Source: an uncultured bacterium (GTDB lineage Bacteria; Myxococcota_A; Bradymonadia; UBA7976; VGTA01). From it: 64,000 nt of DNA. This document shows, in pieces, positions 35,425 to 44,655 of the stretch. How positions within the stretch are numbered: position 1 is the first letter of the stretch; each line of letters begins with the position of its first letter. Location of the stretch: assembly GCA_943788935.1 (NCBI GenBank), contig CALSSE010000007.1:124001-188000 (forward strand), read 5' to 3'. Both the position numbers and the translations under genes were made by a program. The notes beneath the pieces are model-generated. The model saw nothing but the letters and a program-made list of their open reading frames with translations, was not told the DNA's origin and ran no database searches.

Positions 35425-35488
35425 ATAGAGAGATCATCAATAGATAGAGCCAGAGTGGCTCAGTATCTAGGGAATGCACACTTTACTT

Positions 35489-37252
35489 CTAACGAACCGT
35501 CACCTTGGGTGTAGGCTCAGGGATTCTGCGGTGCCCGCGTCCATTGTGTCTCCGAGTCTGATCTTTATAATGTGGAGTGTAGGTGGGCTCTGGTTGACCG
35601 TCCCATACGGAGAACTGTGCAGGCTTACCGCAGACCGGTTTGCCGCTGAGACGCTCAAAGACTTGATCAAGACATTCATCGGGGAGCTCGATGAGCGTCC
35701 TAGTGTATTCAATGCGTATTGCACCGACTCTCGAACCATTGATCTTCGCCTCATGTGAGATGGCCCCTACCACATCTTTAGGTCTCACCCCTTGTAGTTT
35801 TCCGCTGTGAAGAACGATAATCGAGCAACCTTCATTGGCTTTGATCCCCGGTGAGGTGCGCGATTTTAATTCTTCGAGGTTAAGTGGAGTGATCTTAGGA
35901 GGGAGATGAGCTTCATGAAGAGGCCGCTCTTGGGTCGCCAAGATCAGCGCTGCTAAAGCTAGCTCTTGCTGTGAGGCGACCTCATCTTGAACTTGTTCTA
36001 GCACCTCTGAGTACTTAGCATACATATCTTCATTGTCACTCTCCCGCTCATTGGAGAGTTCATTGACGATTCTCTTGATAGAATTAATAAGCCGCTGTTT
36101 TCTGCTTTTCATGACCGCAGCTCGGTCAGGCGGTGAAATCGGTTCTAATCTACGTTCAAGGCTGCTCTCTAGTCGCTCCAAAGCACGAACTTCTCGGGGA
36201 GTGACTAAGAGAATAGCCCGACCATTCTGACCGGCTCGTCCGGTTCTCCCTACTCGGTGAATATAAGACTCTACATCGTAGGGAACATCATAATTGATCA
36301 CGAGCGATATGCCATCAATATCTAACCCTCGGGCGGCGACATCTGTCGCGACTACGATGCTCAGTCTCTTATCCTTTAATCGTCTAACGACCGCCTCTCG
36401 CAAGTTCTGAGTTAACTCACCGCTCAAGGCCTCGGCAACATGACCGATCTCTTGTAAGCGATCTACAATGATAGTGGTCTCTTTGCGAGTCCGGGTGAAG
36501 ATTAGGGTGATTCCATCAACCTCTAGCTCCAACAATGATCGTAAGGCGCTAAATCGATCACTGGACCTCAGGAGGAGATAACCTTCAGTGACTAGGTCAG
36601 AGGTGATCCCCCCCCCCTTGATAAGTACGCGCTCATGATCTGAGCTTAGGTGCTTCTGAGCGATCTCCTCTATCTCATTGGGCATGGTTGCAGAGAAGAG
36701 CAGAGTCTGTCGATTCTCAGGGAGGTGAGTGAGGATAAACTCAACTTCGTCGCGAAAACCTAATTTGAGCATCTCATCCGCCTCATCCAAGACAAAAGTC
36801 TTGAGCTTTTCAAGCGACAAAGACCCTCTCTGAATATGATCGATCACTCTGCCTGGCGTCCCGACGATGATCATCGGTGAATCTCTAAGTGCGTCAAGCT
36901 GAGGTTTGAGAGGTTGACCTCCATAAATAAGACATACTTCTCGTCGAAAGGGAGTACTCCCATATTTTCTAAACGCCTCTGCGACTTGAATGGCGAGCTC
37001 TCTTGTCGGTGTAAGCACCAAAGTATGAGGGCCTCGTCGATCATGGCTAAGCTGGTCGATCACTTGATTCAGGAGAGGGAGAGCGAAGGCGGCGGTTTTA
37101 CCTGTACCAGTCTGTGCTTGCCCAATGAGATCTTTCCCCTTAAGGATTAGCGGGATCGCTCTCTCTTGGATGGGTGTTGGTTGCTGATAGCCAAGCGATT
37201 CAACCTCTTGTATCAGGGCAGGAGATAGCTCTAAATCTTGAAACGTTTTCAT
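35489..37252 (-). CDS. DEAD-box RNA helicase with DbpA-like RNA-binding domain
   Basis: The protein has 587 residues. All helicase motifs are present: Q motif GYQQPTPIQ (21-29), AQTGTGKT (46-53), PTRELAIQ, DEAD, SAT and HRVGRTGRAG. A helical dimerisation-like region follows. Near the C-terminus is a DbpA-type RNA-binding domain (GCSIIVLHSGKLQGVRPKDV, GAIRIEYTRTLIELP), then a basic tail. Such proteins (DeaD/CsdA type) remodel RNA in ribosome assembly and at low temperature. A run of ten G in the coding strand (36608-36617 as C on the plus strand) encodes part of LIKGGGITS. The ATG at 37252 is preferred over an in-frame start at 37273. The gene has a long AT-rich leader. Confidence 0.97.
   Translation of the reverse strand: MKTFQDLELSPALIQEVESLGYQQPTPIQERAIPLILKGKDLIGQAQTGTGKTAAFALPLLNQVIDQLSHDRRGPHTLVLTPTRELAIQVAEAFRKYGSTPFRREVCLIYGGQPLKPQLDALRDSPMIIVGTPGRVIDHIQRGSLSLEKLKTFVLDEADEMLKLGFRDEVEFILTHLPENRQTLLFSATMPNEIEEIAQKHLSSDHERVLIKGGGITSDLVTEGYLLLRSSDRFSALRSLLELEVDGITLIFTRTRKETTIIVDRLQEIGHVAEALSGELTQNLREAVVRRLKDKRLSIVVATDVAARGLDIDGISLVINYDVPYDVESYIHRVGRTGRAGQNGRAILLVTPREVRALERLESSLERRLEPISPPDRAAVMKSRKQRLINSIKRIVNELSNERESDNEDMYAKYSEVLEQVQDEVASQQELALAALILATQERPLHEAHLPPKITPLNLEELKSRTSPGIKANEGCSIIVLHSGKLQGVRPKDVVGAISHEAKINGSRVGAIRIEYTRTLIELPDECLDQVFERLSGKPVCGKPAQFSVWDGQPEPTYTPHYKDQTRRHNGRGHRRIPEPTPKVTVR
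36608..36617 (-). repeat. Homopolymer tract, ten C (G on coding strand) inside the helicase gene
   Basis: The tract encodes the Gly triplet of IKGGGIT. A ten-base G:C run is prone to slippage, and a one-base change would truncate the helicase. Confidence 0.95.
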
Positions 37253-37592
37253 GAAACCCCCAAACAACCACACGCAAAATGTAGTTTATATTATTGGAGC
37301 ATACCTAGTTTTAATAGGACTTGAAATAGGTTTTTGTTATACCTTTGGTAAAAGATTGTTTAACCATTTGTTTAAGGTTTTGATTCGATTGTTAATTGTT
37401 AAGCACCATGATGGCTTAAGTACTTAACAAGTATTAAATAATGGTCAATTTGGTCAATTTGGTCTTCTTGAAATGCCTGCCTAATCATTGGACATAAGAA
37501 ATCTGTGATCTAAGAATTTGACTCTTAGTCATTTGAAGGCCCACAGAAGTAATGAAGCAATCTAAGTCCTTGTTAGAACTGTAGAGACTTCA
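37253..37592. other. AT-rich intergenic region upstream of the DEAD-box helicase gene
   Basis: This gap lies between the helicase start and the stop of the AgmX-like gene, both on the minus strand, so it probably carries the helicase promoter and a long leader. It contains a perfect 12-base palindrome TTAAGTACTTAA (37416-37427), a stem TTAAGC/GCTTAA (37399-37404, 37414-37419) and two direct copies of GGTCAATTT (37443-37460). Long structured leaders are known for cold-shock helicase mRNAs, but a role here is only inferred. Confidence 0.5.
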
Positions 37593-39047
37593 TCACAGTT
37601 TGATAGGTAAAGGGACTCTGAGGAGTCGACCTGAGTACTCAGGGAACTTTGAGCTTTTAACGACTGAAATGACGCAGTCACTCGCAGGTGACTTTCTCAA
37701 CTTAGCGGAGGTTGGCTGAGCGGAAGTGACGACACCATTTCGCTGAATGACAGCCATAACGCTTATGGTACCAGACAAAGTTTTATCCTTGCTCAGACAT
37801 TTTTGAAAGCTCTTCTTCTTCTTCTTTAGAACCTTCTCAAAATCATCACGTCTGAGGGTCTCTGGCACTTTGCTTTTGGAGGCTGGAGCTTTGGTGGGTT
37901 TTGCTCTGCTTTTGCTTTTATTCCTCTTACTTGTTCGTGTCTTACTAGGAGACTTACTGCTAGCAATTGTGCGAGATTTTTTGCGACGGCCGCTAGTTTT
38001 ACTCTTCTTAGTTGTTGTTGAAGTTTTGGCTTTCGCGAGTGTCTGCTCAACTTCTAGTGGCTCTTCGATATCGAGATCGACTTCCAATGCATTAATCTCC
38101 TCGATTCCTGCTTGCCCCGTCTCTTCCTTTGCTGTGGCTAAAGTACCTTCTTGATTGATCTCTTCTGTGAGTTGAGCTCTCGGCAATCTTAATGGAGGGT
38201 CATTAGTGGCGGTCTCTGAAGGGACAGGAAAGTTATTTACCGAGGGAGAGGTCGGCGTAGGAGAGCTGGTGTTCAGCATAGCAGAGGGAGCGCTCGGCAT
38301 GGCAGGGATAGCACTCGGCGTGGCAGAGATATCGCTCGGCGTAGCAGGGATATCGCTCGGCGTGGCAGGGATATCGCTCGGCGTGGCAGGGATCGCGCTC
38401 GGCGCTGTTTGGGAAGCGATATCCGTCTTAATTGCGACGCTCTTGGTGATTAAGGATTGAGGAGTCACCGATGTTAAAGAGACCTTATCTGTCTCTAACT
38501 TTATGAAGAGAGCCCCTCCCCCGATGAGCCCTAATAGCAAGATCATCAACCACTTCATACCGCTCGAATTCTTGGTTTGAGGAGAGGTATCGATCCTCAT
38601 TGAAGCATTTTCATAGGGGTCTGAGTGACTAATCGGTGGAGTCTCGGGTATAGAGTCTAGCGGCTCCAAGAACTCTATGTCTTCAAGTATCTCTAACTCT
38701 TCTATCTGCTCATCTATAGATTCGTGTGTCGAGCTTATCGGAAAGTTCATCCGACTCTGGTCGACCGGTACGACATTATTTAGAGAGCCCTGCTCTACAA
38801 AAGCAGTATCTTCCCCTAGAGGTTGCGAAGGCTGTTGAGGGGTGATCATGACTCCTTGAAATAGGAGCTCATTAAACTCTTGAACATGGATGATTGGAGA
38901 CCAGTTTGCGTGTCCTTCACGCCAAATGAGAGTCTCACTGCTGACTACATCTTTGTAGTAGAAATCTAAGACCTCTTCAAAACTGAGCGGTCCTAGCTCT
39001 TCACCCTGTAATAGCACGAACCAAACTTCTTCAGACGTCTCGGTCAT
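37593..39047 (-). CDS. AgmX/GltJ-like protein: GYF domain, membrane helix and TonB/AgmX-type C-terminus
   Basis: The protein has 484 residues. Residues 8-60 form a GYF_2-type domain (WFVLLQGEELGPLSFEEV, LIWREGHANWSPI). One membrane helix lies at about 164-184. A Pro/Ala/Ser repeat (PATPSDI, about 218-250) and a very basic Lys/Ser/Thr stretch (about 338-395) follow. The C-terminal domain (about 402-484, FEKVLKKKKKSFQKCL to VPLPIKL) resembles the AgmX/PglI or TonB-like C-terminus, with two cysteines. In Myxococcus, AgmX/GltJ of the gliding machinery combines GYF domain, membrane helix and TonB-type C-terminus, usually with an N-terminal zinc ribbon that is absent here. Orientation would place GYF in the cytoplasm and the C-terminus in the periplasm. 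AAAGGGGA precedes the ATG. Confidence 0.8.
   Translation of the reverse strand: MTETSEEVWFVLLQGEELGPLSFEEVLDFYYKDVVSSETLIWREGHANWSPIIHVQEFNELLFQGVMITPQQPSQPLGEDTAFVEQGSLNNVVPVDQSRMNFPISSTHESIDEQIEELEILEDIEFLEPLDSIPETPPISHSDPYENASMRIDTSPQTKNSSGMKWLMILLLGLIGGGALFIKLETDKVSLTSVTPQSLITKSVAIKTDIASQTAPSAIPATPSDIPATPSDIPATPSDISATPSAIPAMPSAPSAMLNTSSPTPTSPSVNNFPVPSETATNDPPLRLPRAQLTEEINQEGTLATAKEETGQAGIEEINALEVDLDIEEPLEVEQTLAKAKTSTTTKKSKTSGRRKKSRTIASSKSPSKTRTSKRNKSKSRAKPTKAPASKSKVPETLRRDDFEKVLKKKKKSFQKCLSKDKTLSGTISVMAVIQRNGVVTSAQPTSAKLRKSPASDCVISVVKSSKFPEYSGRLLRVPLPIKL
38291..38395 (-). repeat. 21-base tandem repeat encoding PATPSDI
   Basis: Five units close to CGCTCGGCGTGGCAGGGATAT begin at 38291, 38312, 38333, 38354 and 38375, inside the AgmX-like gene. 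They keep the frame and form a Pro-rich periplasmic spacer. Confidence 0.9.
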
Positions 39048-39079
39048 CTCAAGTCCCCTTTACCTATCAACTGAGTATC

Positions 39080-41167
39080 TCACCAACGGCGACGGTAGAC
39101 AAGTCCTTGTGGTAAGTTAAGGCTGTCTGATGTGAAAGCGAACATAAGTCTACGTTGATTAGAGATGTTTGGTTCTGAAGCAGCGACCACAAAAACGAGG
39201 TCGCTGATTTCTTCAGGAGGAAGAGTAATCGTGATCGATGTATCAACCACTGTTGTGGTGCACAATTCATCCTGCGTAGAATAGATGCTTACACCATTAA
39301 GAGCGATGCTCGATTTTTGATGACTTGTATTAATAACGGCGTTTTTACAAGATAGAGAGGCTTGAATAGGCCAATCGATTGACTCGACGGTGGTGTTTTC
39401 AACTTGCACTTGTAGGACCATAAAGAAACCTTGTTGATCCACGTTGTGATTAAAACTTTGATTGATGATAAGTGCGTTAGATCCTCCTTGACCTTCTTGG
39501 GTCAGTAGACCGTCAAGTGTACTGAGATCAAGTTGTGAGGCGGTGACACCGGCAGTACTCCAAGCCTCAGTACTTAAGCCGCCAAATAGCTCAGGGTGAC
39601 CACTAAAGAAATAAGAGCTGGCGCTTGAGTCATACGTCTCAAAGACCCGAGAGCGATAAGTGAATCTCTGAGGAAAAGTGGGGTTTAACGTCCTTTGTAA
39701 CTCATTGATGATACCGCTGAATATTTCATTAGATGAGTTGATGTGAGTGTCAACATATCGCTTATTCGCAGCGTCTGTAGCCTCTGTTGGATCGCGGAGG
39801 TCGGTAATTGATCTCGACTCTCCGAGACTGAGATCTCGAGTGAATGTGATCATGTTTGAGGAGATATAATCGAAATTAAGTGTGAAATCATCAATTTGGG
39901 GTATCTCTGAATCTCCTGAATAGTTTGTAACTAGTAGAGACCAGCTCCCTTGCAAGTCTCGAGAAGGTTCTCTATTGAGTCGAGTAATATCGTTCCAATC
40001 GAGACCGAGCGGTGGTTGTTCTGCTGAGAAGTTATATTGGGCTGAGGTAAGGAGCTCTCCTAGTGGTTCATCAGTATGAGTGAGCAGGGAATAACGGTCA
40101 CCATTGGGAGTGACTAAGGTGAGGTCAAGATGATGGATACCCGAAGACAATTCGATGCTTACACTGATCGCTAAAGATTCTAAAACGCCTTGATCAGAGA
40201 AGATCACTTGAGCGGCAGTCCACTCTTCACCAGGCGTGACTTGTGTTACATAGTCTTCAGCGGTGAGGCTAATATCAAAGCGATGAGACAAACTACTTGG
40301 ATCAAAAGGAAGTGGGGGTACGAGCGCTTCATAGACAGGTTGGAAATAGTCATAGATTCCATCGGTATTCTCGTCTAGAGGAGCGCTCTCAGCGCTTAAT
40401 GGGTCAGTCCCGATGAGTAGCTCAATAAAGTCGAGTGCCCCATCATTATCCATATCTTTGAAGTCGATCGGCCCCACCCATACTCCACTCTCATCGACCA
40501 GCGGTGTTGGCTCTGCCATTGGGCTTAAGCGATGAGCGAGTTGGGCGGTGCTAACCGCCGCGAAATGCGCACGATTGGCCTCTAAGTAGCCAATAATATT
40601 CGCTTCATCAGCCTCTAGGCGAGAGGCATTTACCTCACCGGTGGTGGCCACCGCCCCAATCCACTCTCCATCGGGACTGACAACCTCATCTCCATTCACT
40701 TGAATAGAGTTCGTCTCTACAGGGCCTCTCACGCTGAGAGCGACAGCCGCTCTGGGCGTTGAGCCTACCAGCTCTGTGGTAATGACTTCATGATTACCGT
40801 TATTATTGAGATCACATTTTGTGAAGAGACTGACACGGCCTATGAAGAGATCAGGGGTGAGAGGGGTTACGCCGGCTCCCAAAGTGACCGTAAAGCGTCT
40901 ATCAATTACACTGACCGTCCTATCTCTCTCTCTAAATAGTGATTCACTTTGTTCATCAAGGAGATCAAAGGTGCAGTCAATCGTATTGGAGAGCTCCTCG
41001 ATATTTCCCTCAAGTTGCCCTTGATATCTGAGTAAGAGTGGAGCTGCATCGAGGGTCTGCGCTTGTCCAGACGAGGAAGGATGAATAGCTAAGGATACGG
41101 TAAGTGTAGCGGTGACTAGTAGGGCTCTTAACCTCTGGGGTGAATAGATGTCTTTCAAAGTGTGCAT
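39080..41167 (-). CDS. Secreted protein with P/Homo-B-type domain
   Basis: The protein has 695 residues. The signal peptide ends near SSGQAQT (about 37). An acidic Ca-binding-like segment DMDNDGALDFIE lies at 238-249. Residues about 318-434 resemble a proprotein-convertase P domain (LVTPNGDRYSLL, LQGSWSLLVTNYSGD, IDDFTLNF), a beta-sandwich often C-terminal to subtilisin-like proteases; no protease domain is present here. The N-terminal part (LLLRYQGQLEGN, SLFRERDRTVSV, TNSIQVNGDEVVSPDGEWIG) resembles repetitive surface proteins. The final 190 residues are beta-rich without a named family. It lies 32 bases upstream of the AgmX-like gene and 58 bases after the small lipoprotein gene, all on the minus strand. 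Confidence 0.75.
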   Translation of the reverse strand: MHTLKDIYSPQRLRALLVTATLTVSLAIHPSSSGQAQTLDAAPLLLRYQGQLEGNIEELSNTIDCTFDLLDEQSESLFRERDRTVSVIDRRFTVTLGAGVTPLTPDLFIGRVSLFTKCDLNNNGNHEVITTELVGSTPRAAVALSVRGPVETNSIQVNGDEVVSPDGEWIGAVATTGEVNASRLEADEANIIGYLEANRAHFAAVSTAQLAHRLSPMAEPTPLVDESGVWVGPIDFKDMDNDGALDFIELLIGTDPLSAESAPLDENTDGIYDYFQPVYEALVPPLPFDPSSLSHRFDISLTAEDYVTQVTPGEEWTAAQVIFSDQGVLESLAISVSIELSSGIHHLDLTLVTPNGDRYSLLTHTDEPLGELLTSAQYNFSAEQPPLGLDWNDITRLNREPSRDLQGSWSLLVTNYSGDSEIPQIDDFTLNFDYISSNMITFTRDLSLGESRSITDLRDPTEATDAANKRYVDTHINSSNEIFSGIINELQRTLNPTFPQRFTYRSRVFETYDSSASSYFFSGHPELFGGLSTEAWSTAGVTASQLDLSTLDGLLTQEGQGGSNALIINQSFNHNVDQQGFFMVLQVQVENTTVESIDWPIQASLSCKNAVINTSHQKSSIALNGVSIYSTQDELCTTTVVDTSITITLPPEEISDLVFVVAASEPNISNQRRLMFAFTSDSLNLPQGLVYRRRW

Positions 41168-41225
41168 AGCGAGATACCGGTTTTCCTATTTGTAGGTATT
41201 TAATGGTGTACACTTTAAGACAGCA

Positions 41226-41684
41226 TTACTCGTGAGTACGAGGCTGATCTTTATGTAACTTTGTCTTTGATTTAGTGGAAGAATTCACTTTTTTAGAGTC
41301 ATCTGTTGGGGCTTGAACCCACAGGTAGTGACCTCGTAATATAGGTTCTACATCGTTATAGGTTGACTGGATCTCACCGACAAATTCCAAGCCGAGAGTG
41401 CGTAGCTGAGGAGCACCTCCTTGATCCATGGGGATCATATCATCAGTGATCACCATATCGATACCAAAGTCTTCAACGACCAATGGTGAGCTCTGAGCAT
41501 CTGTTCGGACGACAGGATCCGTCGAGGGTAACTCAAAATCCTGAGGGACTTCGGGGTAAGTTAAACGAGGAGAGTCAATACAGCCTGATAAAGACACGCT
41601 CACCATGGTAGAGGTGAACACAATGACCGACCATAAGTTCACGATGGTCCGCATAAACATTGGCAAACGGTAGCGATGTCTCAT
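41226..41684 (-). CDS. Small lipoprotein
   Basis: The 152-residue protein has a hydrophobic signal (about 16-34) ending in lipobox SLSGC (Cys35). An acidic, Pro-rich mature part follows with many Asp residues (FGIDMVITDDMIPMDQG), and it ends in a short Lys-rich tail. I do not recognise a family. CTGAGGATG lies just before the start. It begins eight bases after the Ski2-like helicase gene stops and precedes the P-domain protein gene, so it is probably cotranscribed with them. Confidence 0.65.
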   Translation of the reverse strand: MRHRYRLPMFMRTIVNLWSVIVFTSTMVSVSLSGCIDSPRLTYPEVPQDFELPSTDPVVRTDAQSSPLVVEDFGIDMVITDDMIPMDQGGAPQLRTLGLEFVGEIQSTYNDVEPILRGHYLWVQAPTDDSKKVNSSTKSKTKLHKDQPRTHE

Positions 41685-41691
41685 GTCATCC

Positions 41692-44307
41692 TCAGGCTAG
41701 GCCATGGGCGTTAATATCTAAGAGGGTGACTAATGCGCCCTCAGGTGTCTCTTGGTTAATCAAGTTAACCTCTCCATTCAAATACCACAAGCGATCACCG
41801 AGATTATCAATCAAGACTTGTCTCACAGACCAATGTCGCGGCTCTATGACAGTAATAACAGTGTTATGGTTCGCTCTCGCTTCCTGATTGAACAAGATCT
41901 CTTCATACTCTTTATAATAAGGCTTCATGACCAATGAGAGCTTGCCACTTGTCCATACTTCGCTAGGGAGTGAGTCAAGGTCTAATGAGGTGACATCGGG
42001 GTCAAAGTCTTCAGGGAACCTGATATGCTGAAGGACTTCAGCATAATCTTGACGGCTGAGCGCTTGTACGACCTGTCTCATCTGAGCTCTGATACGAGCA
42101 TAGAAAGCTTTAGGATCTTCGGTTAAGTCTTGTCTCTCGAGGGTCACTTCATCAGAGTCCGCTTGTAACTTTTGCTGGAGCCGGGTGACCGCTTTATTAC
42201 CAAAGCGCATCTTCATCCACGCCTCGAGGAGACTAGAGTCGGCGCGACGTAGTGTCGCTCGTAAATAAGCTATGATGTCATGTAGGGTGTCTGTCTGGCA
42301 CATCTCAGGGACATTTTGAATGAGGGCTTTATACACAGAATTGAGATAACGAAGAACAAGACCTTCAGAGGCTTTAAGGTTATAAAGTTGGATATAATCT
42401 TTGAAAGTAGCGCAACGCATGTACATCTCGCGGAGAACGGACTTAGGACTTACAGGAGAGGCGAGTAACCAAGGTCTCTGCTCCACATATTGGTTAAAGG
42501 TCTCAAAAATAAAGTCTGCTTCAGGCATGGGGTGAGTAAGCTCTTCGATGATCTCTAGTCTCTCTTCATATTCAACACCATCAGCTTTAAGCTCTGATAT
42601 TTTATCCTTAATGACCGTATCTCTTTGCTTTTTTAAGATGAGGCTAGGGTCTTCAAGAATAGACTCGACGAGGGAGACTAGCTTAAGCTCGTAGTCCTCG
42701 TCAAAGGGGAGGCGACCGATCGCATAGAGTAGATAGAGTGATAAAGGGTGATGCATTGAGAACTGGTCTTGAAGATCTTCAGCGATCTTGACTGTGTTCC
42801 CCTCTCTCTCGATGACCCCCGCTTTGAAGAGGGCGGTAAAGATTCGCTTTGATTCAAGAAGCAGCTCTCGTTGTCGCTGTGTGTCAAAAGGAGTGCGGCG
42901 AATAATCTTTACGAGTACTCCATACCCTCCACCTCTTTGAGCGCTATTTACCTCACTCTGCAACACGTTGATGACTAAACCGAAGTCGACTCTAAATCGA
43001 GGAATGAGTACTTCTGAGGGACTGTTAATAAGCTTCTCAAAAGTGGACTCCGACCAAGAGACTCGGTCCGCTGGAGCTGATTTGAACTTGAGCTTTTTGG
43101 CCTTTTGGGGAGACGCCTCTTTCTTTCTCTTAATCGCCGTGTTTTCAATGATCCACTCTGGCGCTTGAGAGATGACGAAGCCTTCATCATCAAAGCCTTT
43201 TCGGCCGGCTCTTCCAGCGATTTGTTTAAAATCTCTGACAGTCAGTAGACGATTCTTACGTCCATCAAACTTTGAGAGCTCATTGAAAACGACGGTACGT
43301 ATCGGTACATTGATCCCCACTCCAAGTGTGTCCGTGCCGACGATCACCTTTAATACTCCCGCTTGAGCGAGGCTCTCAACCAATAGCCTATATTTAGGTA
43401 AGAGTCCGGCGTGATGAAGCCCAATTCCTGCAAAGAGAAACCTCTTTACATCCGCTCCATAGGGACTGTCGAGTCTAGTTCCCTTCACTTCCCTCTGAAT
43501 GGCAGTCTTCTCTTCCTTAGAACACAGGTTTAGGCTGGTCAGGCTCTGCGCGATAGAAGCGCAGCCAGACTGGGTAAAGCTCACGACATAAATGGGCGCT
43601 CGCCTCAAGGTCAACAGTTCGGGGATCGTCTCATGCAGTGGTTGAAGATTAAAAGAAAAGTCAAGCGGAACAGGCCGTTGGGTCGATTGGACTAAGCTCA
43701 CCTCTACTCCGGTTTGATCTTGTAAGTGATCGGAGATGTGCTTGGTGTCTCCTAAAGTCGCTGACATAAGTAAAAACTTAGTTTGAGTGAGCGCGAGGAG
43801 AGGTAGCTGCCACGCCATACCGCGGTCACGATCACCGTAGTAGTGGAACTCATCGATGATGGCATAGTCAATGCGACCTGCATCTCCTTCATTGAGTGCT
43901 AAAGTAGAGAGAATCTCTTGAGTACAGCAGATAATAGGAGCATCACGATTCATGCTCGCATCACCGGTGAGCATACCTACATTCTCGGCTCCAAAAGTTT
44001 TACAGAGACTAAAAAACTTTTCATTGACCAAGGCCTTAATCGGAGAGGTATAGACGGAGCGTTTCCCGTGGGCAAATGCCCAAAAATGAGCGCCTAAAGC
44101 GACCATACTCTTTCCTGAGCCTGTAGGAGTGTTCAAGATGACATGATGGTCGCTCATCACCTCCATAACCCCCTCCTCTTGAGCGGGATATAGCTCTAAT
44201 CCTAACTCGATCGTCCACTCCATAAAAGCGTCAAAGGCATCTTCCATCGATGGGGATTTGGGTAGGGCTGTAAGGTGGGTCATGAGCTCTGTGGGTTGTC
44301 GAACCAT
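41692..44307 (-). CDS. Ski2-like DEAD/DEAH-box RNA helicase with DUF3516-type C-terminus
   Basis: The protein has 871 residues. Motif I is TPTGSGKS (60-67), motif II AIIDEFHYYGD, motif III LMSATLGD. Motif V/VI features are GTDTLGVGINVP and QIAGRAGRKG, and GIGLHHAGLLPKYR is typical of Ski2-like RNA helicases. The C-terminal 450 residues match the bacterial DUF3516 group (LIPRFRVDFGLVINVLQ, SLYLLYAIGRLPFDEDYELK, RPWLLASPVSPKSVLREMYM). Ski2 relatives unwind structured RNA for decay or processing; the bacterial DUF3516 group is little studied. The ribosome site before 44307 is weak, and an ATG eight residues in is an alternative. It heads a minus-strand run with a lipoprotein, P-domain protein and AgmX-like gene. 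Confidence 0.93.
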   Translation of the reverse strand: MVRQPTELMTHLTALPKSPSMEDAFDAFMEWTIELGLELYPAQEEGVMEVMSDHHVILNTPTGSGKSMVALGAHFWAFAHGKRSVYTSPIKALVNEKFFSLCKTFGAENVGMLTGDASMNRDAPIICCTQEILSTLALNEGDAGRIDYAIIDEFHYYGDRDRGMAWQLPLLALTQTKFLLMSATLGDTKHISDHLQDQTGVEVSLVQSTQRPVPLDFSFNLQPLHETIPELLTLRRAPIYVVSFTQSGCASIAQSLTSLNLCSKEEKTAIQREVKGTRLDSPYGADVKRFLFAGIGLHHAGLLPKYRLLVESLAQAGVLKVIVGTDTLGVGINVPIRTVVFNELSKFDGRKNRLLTVRDFKQIAGRAGRKGFDDEGFVISQAPEWIIENTAIKRKKEASPQKAKKLKFKSAPADRVSWSESTFEKLINSPSEVLIPRFRVDFGLVINVLQSEVNSAQRGGGYGVLVKIIRRTPFDTQRQRELLLESKRIFTALFKAGVIEREGNTVKIAEDLQDQFSMHHPLSLYLLYAIGRLPFDEDYELKLVSLVESILEDPSLILKKQRDTVIKDKISELKADGVEYEERLEIIEELTHPMPEADFIFETFNQYVEQRPWLLASPVSPKSVLREMYMRCATFKDYIQLYNLKASEGLVLRYLNSVYKALIQNVPEMCQTDTLHDIIAYLRATLRRADSSLLEAWMKMRFGNKAVTRLQQKLQADSDEVTLERQDLTEDPKAFYARIRAQMRQVVQALSRQDYAEVLQHIRFPEDFDPDVTSLDLDSLPSEVWTSGKLSLVMKPYYKEYEEILFNQEARANHNTVITVIEPRHWSVRQVLIDNLGDRLWYLNGEVNLINQETPEGALVTLLDINAHGLA

Positions 44308-44655
44308 CTGTCTTTGTCTTTTCTTTGGTAGTTTTAGAGTCTGTTTAGACGAGTATTAGCAGATGCCTGATGTTAGTCATAAATGGGATTAAAGAAAACA
44401 TGAATGCGTGATCTACTGTGAGGGAGTGACAGACCGCTCAGGACATGTGAGCTAAAGAGAAATGACTAAATATGTTTGTTTAAGACATACATCAGAACTA
44501 TTTTCAGATGAGGGGTTGTCACTGACTGATCGGGGTTTAGGGTAACCCGAGTTAATCTATCATTAATAAGCCCATTGGATTAGAGAAGACGTGTACCAGG
44601 TTAAGGTCATTTCAAGTGCTTTGATCTAGCGCATGTTTCTAAAGGAGTTTTCACT
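44308..44655. other. Divergent intergenic region between helicase and ABC genes
   Basis: The 348-base gap must contain promoters for the Ski2-like helicase (minus) and the ABC operon (plus). GGGTAACCC (44540-44548) is a 9-base palindrome. AAGGAG precedes the ABC ATG. No other clear element was found. Confidence 0.5.

Noticed and set aside
35447..35461. Stem GAGCCA/TGGCTC between convergent genes as a terminator
   Set aside because: Only six base pairs, a three-base loop and no T-tract on either strand.
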